A stretch of 64,000 bases of DNA from Anaerolineales bacterium (GCA_016744335.1 JADGEO010000001.1:1-64000); one strand, 5' to 3'; numbered from the stretch's first letter, positions 16,379 through 24,508 are shown. The notes: generated by a model not told the origin, from the sequence alone. Translations and numbers: made by a program.

Positions 16379-19105
16379 CTATGCTCCACTGAGCAACTTC
16401 TCCAAAAGCACAAGCTCGTCTTTCTCGCTAGAAACTTCCCCGTCCAACCACGCATCGCGTAACTGTGACAAAATCTCTTTATATTGGGGACCCGGCTTCA
16501 GCCCGCGTTCTTTTAAATTATCGCCACTGATGGTGGGCTGGATATTGCGCCAGTTTGCGAGATATTCTTGGATGTTTTCTCGCAAATCATCATCAATATC
16601 ACAAAGAGATGCCGTGTAAAGCGCAAGGGGGGGGATTCCATCTAAACGGTGCGTCCAAATGCTGGGCTTTGCGTCTTTGAGCCTACCTAAATCGTCACAA
16701 AGTTTTCGGGTATCAAGAAGCGCATCTTTTAACGCAGTATGAAAACGAAGTCTCTTGATGACGGCACGGAGTTTTTCAATAGGGAGCGGCAATAACCAGA
16801 CCAAATATCCCAACACACGCCGTTTGGGAAGATGGGCAAGGGTAGGAATTTCACCAAGCACTGCCGGTGCTGGAGCATTAAGTGCTAGGCTTAGACGCGC
16901 ACCAAGATCAGAGTCAGGAGCGAGGGCGAAAGAAATGGCGGGGAACAAGCCTAAAGCTGAGAGACGCGTAAACATCTCCACCGCGCGCGGCTCGTCCCAG
17001 ATCAAATCCAATTCGTGCCGAATACGTTGCCCGGTTAATTTTGCGAGAAGCGGATGTGCTTCGTCCATCAACTCTTTGGTGCGGATGCCGAGCGTAAACC
17101 CGAAGCGTTGCTCAAAACGAATAGCACGCAAAATACGCGTGGGGTCATCTACAAAAGAAAGAGAATGCAAAACACGCACCAACCCACGCTCAAGATCAGC
17201 GAGACCGCCCCAATGGTCGTGAAGTTCGCCATAATGGGGTTTATCGAGGCGCAAGGCGAGGGTGTTGATAGTAAAATCACGGCGATGCAAATCGAGTTTG
17301 ATGGAGCCACGCGAAACAGTGGGGAGGGCGGTGGGACTGGTGTAGAATTCCGTTCGGGCTGTGATGAAATCAAGGAAGGTTGGGAGATTTAAAGGTTCGA
17401 AGGGTAAAAAGTTTTCTTCTTCAATTTTCAAACTTTCAACCTTAAACTCTGAATCTTCGAGAAACCACTTCGCCGTACCGAAACGCTCATGCTTGGTAAT
17501 GCGCCCTCCGTATTTTTCTACCATTTTTTCAGCTAAGGCAATTGCATCGCCTTCGACCACAAAATCAAAATCTAGGCTGGGGCGTTCCAAAATCAAATCT
17601 CGCACAAATCCACCCACTAAATACAAAGCTGAATTTTCGCTTTCTGCCACTTCAGAAACCTTGTGAATCAAATCAAGCCGCACTTTGGGCAAAGCGTTCT
17701 TGAGCAATTTTGCGTAATTGTTTTTTGCCCGCATGCTATCGGGAGCAAGGGTTTTGAGCAAGTCGGTGCGCGTCACGATACCGACCACTTTGCCCCCATC
17801 CACGACAGGAATTTGCCCCCACCCGCTATCTCGCATTTTTCGCTGAATAGTCGCCAAAGCATCGTCAAGCGCAAGGGTTACTTCACCAGCTTCCATTATT
17901 GCACCAGCCTTCGCATCCATTTTGTGCGAAATCGACCGATCTACGGCACGGCGATTGAGCAAGCCCACTACTTTCCCATTTTTGACTACAGGATAGCCCT
18001 CGTAGCCAAATTTTTTCATCAATTCAGATGCTTTTGACACCAATGTTTCTGGTGAAAGCGTTTGGGGACCACGGGACATTATCTCGGCAACAGTAATAGA
18101 TGGATGGATTTCTTCTCGGAGAATTTCGAGAAGGAATGCACATGGTACATTCGTACTTCGACTAGGCTCAACATCCGCGTTTTGGGTTTGCGTGCTGGTT
18201 AATTGGCTTGGTGCTTGCCCCTGCCCCTCTCTAACTCCCCCCGCGGGGGGAAGAACGTCGCTCTCTTTTATCAACGCCGCGGCAGCGCGTGGGTGCCCTC
18301 CACCGCCCAGTTTTTTGGCAATTTCTCCCACATTGATATTATCTGAAGATGAACGCGCAACAAGCCGCGTTCCGCTGGAAGTTTCAACAAGAATAAAGAG
18401 TGCATCTGGGTCGAGGAGATCGCGGAGTTTATGAGCGAGAGAAGAGATTTCTTCACCTGAACCCCGCGCATCTCCGCAAGCAATGACGATTTGATGTCCG
18501 TTAATCTCATGCGCGACAGCATTGGCACAAAGCTCATCGTAGATTTTTTGCTGGTTTGGCGAAAGGGGCGCGTTAAGAAAATCGGCGGCAATGTTGAGGT
18601 CGGCACCCTGCTCGAGAAGCCACGCGGCGGCACGAATATCGCGGGGCGTGGTACTGGCATAAGACAATGACCCCGTATCTTCGTAGATGCCAAGAAGGAG
18701 CAGAGTTGCTTGAATAGCAGATAAACGCTTATCGGAGGCAACCAAGCCTTCGCTCAAGAGCGTTGCAGTCGCGCCGACTAAATCAATCGTCACATCCCAA
18801 TCATCTGGCAAATCTTCTTTTAACGGGTGATGATCGAGAACGCGGACGCGCGTCTTCTTCCCCATTCCCTTGATTGTCACTAAAGATTGCGTGTCTACGA
18901 GGATGACTTCTTCTATTTTTTTTCGTGTGAGGTCACGCTGTTCAACAAGGGAAAATTCTCGCCCATAGAGCGTAAGAAAAGCGCGCAAATTGCGGTTGAT
19001 CTGGCGCGGCAAAACAGGAATAAATTCTTCGTTGAGTAGGTGCGCGCCGAAAAGGGAGGCAAGAGCATCAAAATCGGTGCGTTCGTGGGTGAGAATGATT
19101 TGCAT
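16379..19105 (-). CDS. DHH phosphoesterase - CBS pair - tRNA nucleotidyltransferase (CCA/A-adding) fusion
   Basis: 908 residues with three modules. Residues 1-290 form a DHH/DHHA1 phosphoesterase unit (DFDALAS near 11-17, VLDHHP with DHH at 91-93, GGGGHPRAAAA at the end of DHHA1). About 335-455 are two CBS domains (VAEIMSRGPQTLSPE; MEAGEVTLALDDALATI). From about 480 comes the class II nucleotidyltransferase head YLVGGFVRDLI with DFDFVVEG, then RRDFTINTLAL, DDPTRILRAIRFEQRF and an RNA-binding tail. This order is known from A-adding or CCA-adding enzymes of several phyla. The linker around 285-315 contains repeat-derived peptide (LPPAGGVREGQGQAP and VEPSRSTN), see separate entries. No Shine-Dalgarno; a -10 box lies 6 nt before ATG. 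Confidence 0.9.
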   Translation of the reverse strand: MQIILTHERTDFDALASLFGAHLLNEEFIPVLPRQINRNLRAFLTLYGREFSLVEQRDLTRKKIEEVILVDTQSLVTIKGMGKKTRVRVLDHHPLKEDLPDDWDVTIDLVGATATLLSEGLVASDKRLSAIQATLLLLGIYEDTGSLSYASTTPRDIRAAAWLLEQGADLNIAADFLNAPLSPNQQKIYDELCANAVAHEINGHQIVIACGDARGSGEEISSLAHKLRDLLDPDALFILVETSSGTRLVARSSSDNINVGEIAKKLGGGGHPRAAAALIKESDVLPPAGGVREGQGQAPSQLTSTQTQNADVEPSRSTNVPCAFLLEILREEIHPSITVAEIMSRGPQTLSPETLVSKASELMKKFGYEGYPVVKNGKVVGLLNRRAVDRSISHKMDAKAGAIMEAGEVTLALDDALATIQRKMRDSGWGQIPVVDGGKVVGIVTRTDLLKTLAPDSMRAKNNYAKLLKNALPKVRLDLIHKVSEVAESENSALYLVGGFVRDLILERPSLDFDFVVEGDAIALAEKMVEKYGGRITKHERFGTAKWFLEDSEFKVESLKIEEENFLPFEPLNLPTFLDFITARTEFYTSPTALPTVSRGSIKLDLHRRDFTINTLALRLDKPHYGELHDHWGGLADLERGLVRVLHSLSFVDDPTRILRAIRFEQRFGFTLGIRTKELMDEAHPLLAKLTGQRIRHELDLIWDEPRAVEMFTRLSALGLFPAISFALAPDSDLGARLSLALNAPAPAVLGEIPTLAHLPKRRVLGYLVWLLPLPIEKLRAVIKRLRFHTALKDALLDTRKLCDDLGRLKDAKPSIWTHRLDGIPPLALYTASLCDIDDDLRENIQEYLANWRNIQPTISGDNLKERGLKPGPQYKEILSQLRDAWLDGEVSSEKDELVLLEKLLSGA
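18153..18253 (-). repeat. Two repeat-like units read in frame inside the DHH-CBS linker
   Basis: 18216-18253 carries CCCCTCTCTAACTCCCCCC and a GGGGGG arm, the same G/C-rich palindrome as at 20755, 46960, 58844 and 59143. 18153-18177 carries TTCGACTAGGCTCAACA. Together they encode about 30 residues at the junction of the DHHA1 and CBS modules without breaking the frame. Confidence 0.6.
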
Positions 19106-19111
19106 AGGCTG

Positions 19112-19117
19112 ATTTTA
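19112..19117 (-). promoter_or_regulatory. Putative -10 box of the DHH-CBS-CCA gene (leaderless)
   Basis: Minus-strand TAAAAT ends 6 nt before the ATG at 19105. No -35 was recognised. The spacing would put the transcript start at or next to the start codon. Confidence 0.45.
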
Positions 19118-19139
19118 TCACGGGGTCTTGAAAAGAATG

Positions 19140-19145
19140 TATAAT
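19140..19145 (+). promoter_or_regulatory. Putative -10 box for the 19189 gene
   Basis: TATAAT at 19140-19145, with a leader of about 38 nt before ATG. No convincing -35. Divergent from the DHH-CBS-CCA start. Confidence 0.4.
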
Positions 19146-19188
19146 TTTGCCTAATAAAATCTCTTACCCAAAAAGGAAATAAAAAACA

Positions 19189-19416
19189 ATGAAGAAAGTA
19201 CTTAAATCAATTTGGGCTTATTTGAAAGATTGGCGAAACTGGCTATCTCATGGGCTTGTTGGCGTTGGCATACTGGCAGTAGGGTTGCTCCTGCCAGTCA
19301 AACCCATCTACAGGATTATCCTCCTCTTCTTAATTATAGGTTTCAATATTACCCGCATGAAATTGAGCGAGAAAAAAGAAGAGGAAACGCAAGTTTTGGA
19401 AGAAAATAACGACTAG
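19189..19416 (+). CDS. Small membrane protein of unknown function
   Basis: 75 residues. An amphipathic basic N-terminus (MKKVLKSIWAYLKDWRNW) is followed by two short hydrophobic segments (about 23-33 and 40-52) and a charged tail of Glu/Lys. AAGGA lies 11 nt before ATG. It is 12 bp upstream of an SDR gene and likely co-transcribed. No family recognised. Confidence 0.65.
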   Translation: MKKVLKSIWAYLKDWRNWLSHGLVGVGILAVGLLLPVKPIYRIILLFLIIGFNITRMKLSEKKEEETQVLEENND

Positions 19417-19428
19417 AAGGAGACGATA

Positions 19429-20187
19429 ATGGATTTTACAGGGAAACGAGTGCTGATTACAGGCGCTTCACGCGGAATTGGAAAAGCTTGTGCGCAGGCT
19501 TTTGCGGAGCGTGGTGCAAAAGTAGCGATCAATTTTGTTCGGAATGAAGACGCGGCACGCGCGACCTTAGCTGGCTTGCCGGGCGAGGGGCATATTCTCG
19601 TTCAAGCAGATGTCTCAGACCCAAGCACCATCGAGGGGCTAATCGCCGATACCGTGACAGGGTTGGGTGGCCTCGACATCGTAGTCAACAATGCCGGGGT
19701 TTCACAATATCATCCGATTGATGCAGTCAACTACGAAGAATGGCAAGCGGCTTGGGATCGGATTCTGGCAATCAACTTGTGCGCCCCTGCAAACGTGATT
19801 TATTGGGCAACACAATATTTCCGCAAAATTGGCGGCGGACGGATTGTGAACGTCTCATCACGCGGCGCGTTCCGTGGCGAACCAGAACAACCCGCATACG
19901 GAGCGAGTAAAGCCGGCTTGAACGCGATGACGCAATCTCTGGCGCAAAAACTCGCTTCCGATAATATCTATCTCGGCGTGGTCGCCCCCGGCTTTGTCGA
20001 AACAGAAATGGTGACGCACGTCCTTGAAGGTGAAAAAGGTGATGCTATTCGCAACCAAAGCCCGCTGGGGCGCGTGGCACAACCAGAAGAAGTTGCCTAT
20101 GCGGTCATTTTCCTCGCGGCAGAAGAAACAAAATTCTCGACAGGGACGATTATCGATGTGAATGGGGCGAGTTATTTGAGAGGGTAG
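19429..20187 (+). CDS. Short-chain dehydrogenase/reductase (FabG-like SDR)
   Basis: NAD(P)-dependent oxidoreductase of 252 residues. The Rossmann loop GASRGIGKA is at about 12-20, NNAGVSQYHP near 88-97, and the catalytic YGASKAG (Tyr, Lys) near 155. The C-terminal VVAPGFVETEM and GTIIDVNGASYLRG are typical of 3-oxoacyl-ACP reductase-like SDRs. There is no neighbouring fatty-acid gene, so the substrate is open. RBS AAGGAGACG. Confidence 0.88.
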   Translation: MDFTGKRVLITGASRGIGKACAQAFAERGAKVAINFVRNEDAARATLAGLPGEGHILVQADVSDPSTIEGLIADTVTGLGGLDIVVNNAGVSQYHPIDAVNYEEWQAAWDRILAINLCAPANVIYWATQYFRKIGGGRIVNVSSRGAFRGEPEQPAYGASKAGLNAMTQSLAQKLASDNIYLGVVAPGFVETEMVTHVLEGEKGDAIRNQSPLGRVAQPEEVAYAVIFLAAEETKFSTGTIIDVNGASYLRG

Positions 20188-20613
20188 ATAAAAATAATCT
20201 CTAAGAAGAAAGGAATTATACAAAAACTTGGCTTCTTGTTATTTCTAACACTATTGCTAGGTCCAGCTCCTTATGGAATTGCTATTAATCAGCAAACTAA
20301 AGAATGTGGTGATTATTGGGGAGGGGACGAGTTTGCAACATATAAAATCTCGGATGATTGGGAAAAAAATTACCCCGAAATAGGTGATAGCCTTTCAATA
20401 GATGGAAACACCTATGTATGGGATGGAGACACCGAGCATTTCTGTAAAGAACTAGGATATACCTACATTGCAGGAAATATAGAAAAAGTGCGAGGGCACA
20501 AAGTGTACACTCTATACACCGTCATTCTTTTCGCCTTCAAAGTACTCCCTACAGTACTCATTGCAACTTTAATAATTCTCTTCGTTAAAGCAATCACATC
20601 AAAGCCAAAATAA
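20188..20613 (+). CDS. Two-TM protein of unknown function; start codon uncertain
   Basis: The first conventional start is TTG at 20236 (125 residues). The frame is open back to the codon after the SDR stop (20188), giving IKIISKKKGIIQKLGFLLFL, which reads as a natural basic N-terminus before a hydrophobic segment. A GAGAGGG lies just before the ATA at 20188, so an ATA start, or loss of an ATG, is possible. A soluble middle part with four cysteines-or-tryptophan-rich stretches (ECGDYWGGDEF, FCKELGY) is followed by a C-terminal TM segment. No family recognised. Confidence 0.5.
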   Translation: MKIISKKKGIIQKLGFLLFLTLLLGPAPYGIAINQQTKECGDYWGGDEFATYKISDDWEKNYPEIGDSLSIDGNTYVWDGDTEHFCKELGYTYIAGNIEKVRGHKVYTLYTVILFAFKVLPTVLIATLIILFVKAITSKPK

Positions 20614-20630
20614 TTTGCTAGAGAGTTTCC

Positions 20631-20756
20631 TGTTATAATTCCCGCCATGCACAGTCACCCCGTCCCTACCCCGCTAAAATCTCCTCCATCCACGTCTGGA
20701 TAGGTCGCTTTAACGTGTCAACACAAGGCTCCCAGATTTGGGAGCTTTTTTTATGC
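20631..20756 (+). ncRNA. Candidate short transcript or leader with intrinsic terminator
   Basis: An extended -10 (TGTTATAAT, 20631-20639) is followed about 90 nt later by a terminator-like hairpin, GCTCCCAGATTTGGGAGC with a T run ending near 20752. Between them is a possible 18-codon frame starting with ATG at 20647 (MHSHPVPTPLKSPPSTSG), 7 nt after the -10. It may be a small RNA, an attenuated leader for the MazG gene or a short peptide gene. No known RNA family was recognised. Confidence 0.35.
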
Positions 20757-20790
20757 CCTCACCCTAGCCCTCTCCCTCAGGGAGAGGGGA
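20755..20790 (+). repeat. G/C-rich dispersed palindrome (CCCTCTCCC type)
   Basis: CCCTCACCCTAGCCCTCTCC then CTCAGGGAGAGGGG. It lies just upstream of the MazG start. The same type sits inside four positions of three genes (18216, 46960, 58844, 59143). Confidence 0.6.
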
Positions 20791-20807
20791 TATCTAGAAA
20801 AGACCAA

Positions 20808-21113
20808 ATGACTAATAAGACCATCGACCAACTAACCGCCCTCATGCACAACTTTGTCCGCTCGAAGGGATGGTACGAAGAAAACAGCAAACGCCCGCAA
20901 ACGCCGCGAAACCTATCCACTTCTCTGGCATTAGAAGCGGGTGAAATTCTCGAACACTTTCAGTGGAACGAAGAATTTGTTAAGGAAGATTTAGCTGAAG
21001 AACTCGCCGATGTAGCTCTCTATCTGCTACAATTGGCAGATGTTACCGAGATTGATTTAGAAAAGGCGATTTTGGATAAATTGGAAATAAATGCTAAAAG
21101 AAAATGGGATTAA
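20808..21113 (+). CDS. MazG-like nucleotide pyrophosphohydrolase
   Basis: Hydrolyses NTP or dNTP to NMP and pyrophosphate. From ATG 20808 the protein has 101 residues, the size of single-domain all-alpha MazG/dCTPase-like proteins. The metal-binding helices show LEAGEILEHFQW (E43, E46) and LAEELADVALYLLQL (E64/E65, D68). A longer frame from GTG 20715 exists, but its extra N-terminus is read through the terminator hairpin and the CCCTCTCCC repeat, so 20808 was chosen. The next gene starts directly after its stop codon. Confidence 0.82.
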   Translation: MTNKTIDQLTALMHNFVRSKGWYEENSKRPQTPRNLSTSLALEAGEILEHFQWNEEFVKEDLAEELADVALYLLQLADVTEIDLEKAILDKLEINAKRKWD

Positions 21114-21422
21114 ATGATTACTTTTTCTAAAGATAAGTGGCTAGGAAACAAATGGCCTGCCATAGAGGTACATCCAACAACAACTAACTTTCTTCCTATC
21201 ATGTCCCATTTATCAAGGAAATATAAATTTCCTTTTCCAAAAATTATTAATACGATTGAAGGTTATACATCAGATTTTGAAATTAACCGAAGAAAAGCTA
21301 TAATGCACATTGATAACTGGAGTTTTTCCTTCGCTTTTGAAGATGAAAAAACCCAGAAAATGGTTCTAATTGAATTGCAGTCCTTGCCCTCATCTTGCTT
21401 TGAAACGGACAAAAAAAAATGA
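21114..21422 (+). CDS. Hypothetical protein coupled to MazG and LOG genes
   Basis: 102 residues, no membrane segment or signal peptide. Starts at ATG directly after the MazG TAA and its stop overlaps the LOG start by 4 bp (ATGA), so the three genes look translationally coupled. An aromatic- and charge-rich sequence with WSFSFAFEDEKTQKMVLIEL suggests a beta-rich fold. No family recognised. Confidence 0.65.
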   Translation: MITFSKDKWLGNKWPAIEVHPTTTNFLPIMSHLSRKYKFPFPKIINTIEGYTSDFEINRRKAIMHIDNWSFSFAFEDEKTQKMVLIELQSLPSSCFETDKKK

Positions 21423-21952
21423 ATATAACAATTTTTGGCGGCTCAGCCCCAAAACCCAACTCGCCCGCTTATAACGATGCCCATACGCTAGGAAAACTGC
21501 TCGCAGAGCGCAATCACAGCGTAATGACGGGCGGATATATAGGCACAATGGAAGCCGTTTCGCGCGGCGCATCAGAAGCAGGCGGACACGTCATCGGCGT
21601 GACTTGCGAAGAAATCGAATCTTGGCGGGATGTAAAGCCCAATCAATGGATTACAGATGAATGGCGATACCCCACGCTAAAAGCGCGGCTAAATGCCCTC
21701 ATTGAAAAATGTGATGCGGCTTATGCCCTTCCCGGCGGTCCCGGCACACTAACAGAAATTATGCTGATGTGGAATCAGTTGATTATTGAAGCTATCCCAC
21801 CCGCTCCACTCATCCTGATTGGGAGCGGCTGGCAGAACGTTCTTAATCAGGCTTTTTACACCGAATTAGGTAGTTATGTTGCACAAAAACAACGAGACCT
21901 GCTCCAATTCGCTCCCGATGTCCAATCTGCTGTAAAATTACTAAAATCTTAA
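21419..21952 (+). CDS. LOG family protein (nucleoside monophosphate phosphoribohydrolase-like)
   Basis: LOG/TIGR00725-type proteins have a Rossmann fold and cleave the ribose-base bond of nucleoside monophosphates, including cytokinin precursors. The 177-residue protein has TIFGGSAPKP, VMTGGYIGTMEAVSRGA (about 35-51) and the signature LPGGPGTLTE (PGGPGT at 105-110, with catalytic Glu). Coupled with a MazG pyrophosphohydrolase, it suggests a nucleotide-cleaning role, which is an inference. Confidence 0.85.
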   Translation: MNITIFGGSAPKPNSPAYNDAHTLGKLLAERNHSVMTGGYIGTMEAVSRGASEAGGHVIGVTCEEIESWRDVKPNQWITDEWRYPTLKARLNALIEKCDAAYALPGGPGTLTEIMLMWNQLIIEAIPPAPLILIGSGWQNVLNQAFYTELGSYVAQKQRDLLQFAPDVQSAVKLLKS

Positions 21953-22200
21953 ACCCCCTCGTAAGGGCTTCAGCCCTTATGCGAGACATAAAAAACCGCT
22001 AAAGCGGTTACTACAAAGAATACGAAGAAAAAACGCTGATTTAACGGAAGTAAACCTAAATTCAGGTGCGCTACGAAGAAGGCTATAGAAAAAGAAAATC
22101 TAACAGAAAGAATCCCGCTGATGAGCAAGCAAATGTCAACGGCATCCAATCAGAAAAAAAGCTTTTCTCCGTGTAATCCGTGAAACTCCGTGTTCAAAAA
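21953..22200. repeat. Composite intergenic repeat cluster upstream of proS
   Basis: This 248-bp gap holds at least four repeat units: AAGGGCTTCAGCCCTTAT (21963-21980), ACCGCTAAAGCGGTTACTAC (21995-22014), a reverse copy of the AATTTAGG element (CCTAAATTCAGGTGCGC, to 22071) and TTTTCTCCGTGTAATCCGTG with its continuation (22162-22200). The last unit ends right before the proS ribosome-binding site. No promoter was recognised with confidence. Confidence 0.6.
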
Positions 22201-22211
22201 AAGGAAAAACA

Positions 22212-23651
22212 ATGGCTGACGAAAAACTTACTCCCCAATCTGAAAACTTCTCCGACTGGTACAACCAGCTCGTTCTACGCGCCGAACTCGCCGATTACGC
22301 CCCCGTGCGCGGTTGCATGGTCGTGCGCCCCTACGGCTGGACACTCTGGGAAAATATGCAAGCCGGACTCGACCGCCGTTTCAAAGAAACGGGCCATGTC
22401 AACGCGGCATTCCCCACACTAATCCCGATGTCATTTTTCGAGAAAGAAAAAGAGCATGTTGAAGGCTTCTCACCCGAACTCGCGGTCGTCACACATGGCG
22501 GCGGCAAAGAACTCGAAGAAAAACTCGCCGTTCGCCCCACATCTGAGACAATTATTGGCTATATGTACAGCAAATGGGTGCAATCTTGGCGCGATTTGCC
22601 AATTTTGATTAACCAATGGGGCAGCGTTATGCGCTGGGAACTGCGCACCAAGCTCTTTTTGCGCACCGCCGAATTTTATTGGCAAGAAGGTCACACCGCG
22701 CACACCACCGCTGAAGAAGCCAAAGAAGAAACCTACCGAATGCTCGATGTTTACGCCGATTTCGCCGAAACAGATTGTGCAATTCCTGTTGTGAAGGGCT
22801 ACAAATCGGACACAGAGCGTTTTGCTGGCGCGCAAATGACCACCGGCATCGAAGCCATGATGCGCGATACCAAAGCCCTGCAAAGTGGCACATCGCATTA
22901 TTTTGGGCAAAACTTTGCCGAAGCCTTCGAAATCGACTTTCTCAACAAAGATAACGAACTTGAGTTTGCCTACACGACTTCTTGGGGCATGTCTACACGC
23001 ATGATTGGTGCGCTGATTATGGTTCACGGTGACGATCAGGGCATGAAAATGCCCCCGAAGATTGCCCCAATCCAAGTGGTTATTGTACCAATTTATCGCA
23101 AAAATGCTGAAAAAGAAAAGGTTATGGCGGCGGTTGATGAAGTCTTCGCTGAACTCAAAGAAGGCGGCATCCGCGTAAAAGTGGATGATAGAGAAGGATT
23201 CTCGCCCGGCTTCAAATATAACGATTGGGAGCTACGCGGCGTTCCCCTGCGCCTTGAAATCGGACCTCGTGACGTGAAGAAAGAATCCGTTGCACTGGCA
23301 AGACGAGATGTACCAGGGCGCGATGGAAAAACTTTCGAACCGCGCGTGGGGCTACTTACTACCGTTGTGGATAGGTTAGATTCTATCCAAGCATCCATGT
23401 TTGAAGCCGCCAAGAAATTCCGCGACGAGAATATCCACGATCCTAAAGATTATGACGAGCTAAAAGAAGTCGTCCAGAAAGGTTGGGCTTTATCTTGGTG
23501 GTGCGAATCACCCGAATGTGAGGCAAAAGTCAAAGAAGATACAAAGGCGACAACTCGCGTTATCCCGCTTGAACAGCCCGGAGGCGAAGGAAAATGTATC
23601 GTCTGTGGCGAAAAAGCTGAGAAAAAAGTTTATTTCGCGAAAGCGTATTAA
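22212..23651 (+). CDS. proS: Prolyl-tRNA synthetase, archaeal/eukaryote-like type
   Basis: Class II synthetase charging tRNA-Pro. The 479 residues, and the absence of the large editing insertion of the bacterial 570-residue form, indicate the archaeal/eukaryotic-type ProRS found in some bacteria. Motif 2 is in the RTKLFLRTAEFYWQEGHTAH region, preceded by VRPTSETIIGYMYSKW. The C-terminal domain has a Cys-rich part (CESPECEAK ... CIVCGEKAEKK) and ends in the conserved VYFAKAY. RBS AAAGGAAAA. A 36-bp perfect palindrome follows its stop. Confidence 0.95.
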   Translation: MADEKLTPQSENFSDWYNQLVLRAELADYAPVRGCMVVRPYGWTLWENMQAGLDRRFKETGHVNAAFPTLIPMSFFEKEKEHVEGFSPELAVVTHGGGKELEEKLAVRPTSETIIGYMYSKWVQSWRDLPILINQWGSVMRWELRTKLFLRTAEFYWQEGHTAHTTAEEAKEETYRMLDVYADFAETDCAIPVVKGYKSDTERFAGAQMTTGIEAMMRDTKALQSGTSHYFGQNFAEAFEIDFLNKDNELEFAYTTSWGMSTRMIGALIMVHGDDQGMKMPPKIAPIQVVIVPIYRKNAEKEKVMAAVDEVFAELKEGGIRVKVDDREGFSPGFKYNDWELRGVPLRLEIGPRDVKKESVALARRDVPGRDGKTFEPRVGLLTTVVDRLDSIQASMFEAAKKFRDENIHDPKDYDELKEVVQKGWALSWWCESPECEAKVKEDTKATTRVIPLEQPGGEGKCIVCGEKAEKKVYFAKAY

Positions 23652-23664
23652 TATCTCATTATAG

Positions 23665-23700
23665 GGGCGCAGGGGTGCAGCATGCTGCACCCCTGCGCCC
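23665..23700. repeat. Perfect 36-bp palindrome
   Basis: GGGCGCAGGGGTGCAGCA is followed immediately by its exact reverse complement with no loop. It lies 13 bp after the proS stop and 13 bp before the next ATG. It may act as a terminator without a T run, as an mRNA-stabilising structure or as a mobile palindrome. Confidence 0.75.
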
Positions 23701-23713
23701 GTGACAACAAAAA

Positions 23714-24508
23714 ATGCCCGCAATAGACCTCGCCAAACTCAATGCCCAAGCCGCGCTTCTCGCCGATTTATTCAACCAGCCCGCGGCTTTTATTCGTGAA
23801 TTGCGCGAAGTGCTAGAAAGCTACGTCAACCGCACATTACGAACAAAAGATGCAGTTGCTCCATCCTCCACATTACCGACCTACCGTACCCCAAACGTCA
23901 TCTTACGCCGTATTGAAAGCGAACTTTCTCCCCTCGCCAAAAAAGATGCAGACCAAGCCCTAGAACTTGCAGATGAACTTTGGGATGTAGGCTATCTCGA
24001 AACCCATTTGCTCGCCGCCTTCCTGCTTGGGCATATTTCTCCAGAAGAAGATCGGCTATTAGCCCGTCTCACCGTCTGGACACAAAAAGTGCGCGATGCA
24101 AACGTACGTACATCGCTACTTACGCATAGTCTGGCACGTTTGCGAAAAGAGAATCCCAAAGAGTTTCTCGCCCTTGTCACCGAATGGCTCTACCCTCACC
24201 GCGAGCAATTTTGGAATAATGGCTTACAAGCCCTTTTGCCCTTAGTTGAAAGCCCCAATTTTGAAAATCTTCCACCAATTTTTAACCTCATCGAGCCGAT
24301 TATCATCGCCGCACCCACACATTTACAAAAAGACATTCAAAATATCGTCACTGCTCTTTACCAAGATGCGCCCACTGAAACGAGTTATTTCCTAAAAAAT
24401 CTCATTAAAAAGAGTGAGAACCCCCAAACAAAAATACTGTTAAGGCGCATTTTACCTTCGCTCCCTCTTCCCCTTCAAAAAAAAATAAAAAAAGAACTCA
24501 CAAGATAG
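23714..24508 (+). CDS. HEAT-repeat protein, possibly DNA alkylation repair (AlkD)-like
   Basis: 264 residues, all alpha-helical by composition. Successive helical repeats (ALELADELWDVGYLETHLLAAFLLG, then WTQKVRDANVRTSLLTHSLARL, LVTEWLYPHREQFWNNGLQALLPLV) resemble HEAT-like repeats, and the order WDVGYLETH-LAA-LLG loosely recalls AlkD-type proteins. The catalytic Trp/Asp/Trp set of AlkD could not be assigned with certainty, so glycosylase activity is unproven. No obvious RBS because of the palindrome just upstream. Confidence 0.5.
   Translation: MPAIDLAKLNAQAALLADLFNQPAAFIRELREVLESYVNRTLRTKDAVAPSSTLPTYRTPNVILRRIESELSPLAKKDADQALELADELWDVGYLETHLLAAFLLGHISPEEDRLLARLTVWTQKVRDANVRTSLLTHSLARLRKENPKEFLALVTEWLYPHREQFWNNGLQALLPLVESPNFENLPPIFNLIEPIIIAAPTHLQKDIQNIVTALYQDAPTETSYFLKNLIKKSENPQTKILLRRILPSLPLPLQKKIKKELTR

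Noticed and set aside
20715-20807. Longer N-terminus for the MazG gene from GTG 20715
   Set aside because: It would translate the terminator hairpin and the CCCTCTCCC repeat; the ATG at 20808 gives a family-sized protein.
22470-23075. A 201-residue open frame on the minus strand within proS
   Set aside because: Antisense to a well-supported proS; no promoter or RBS; His/Arg-rich shadow composition.
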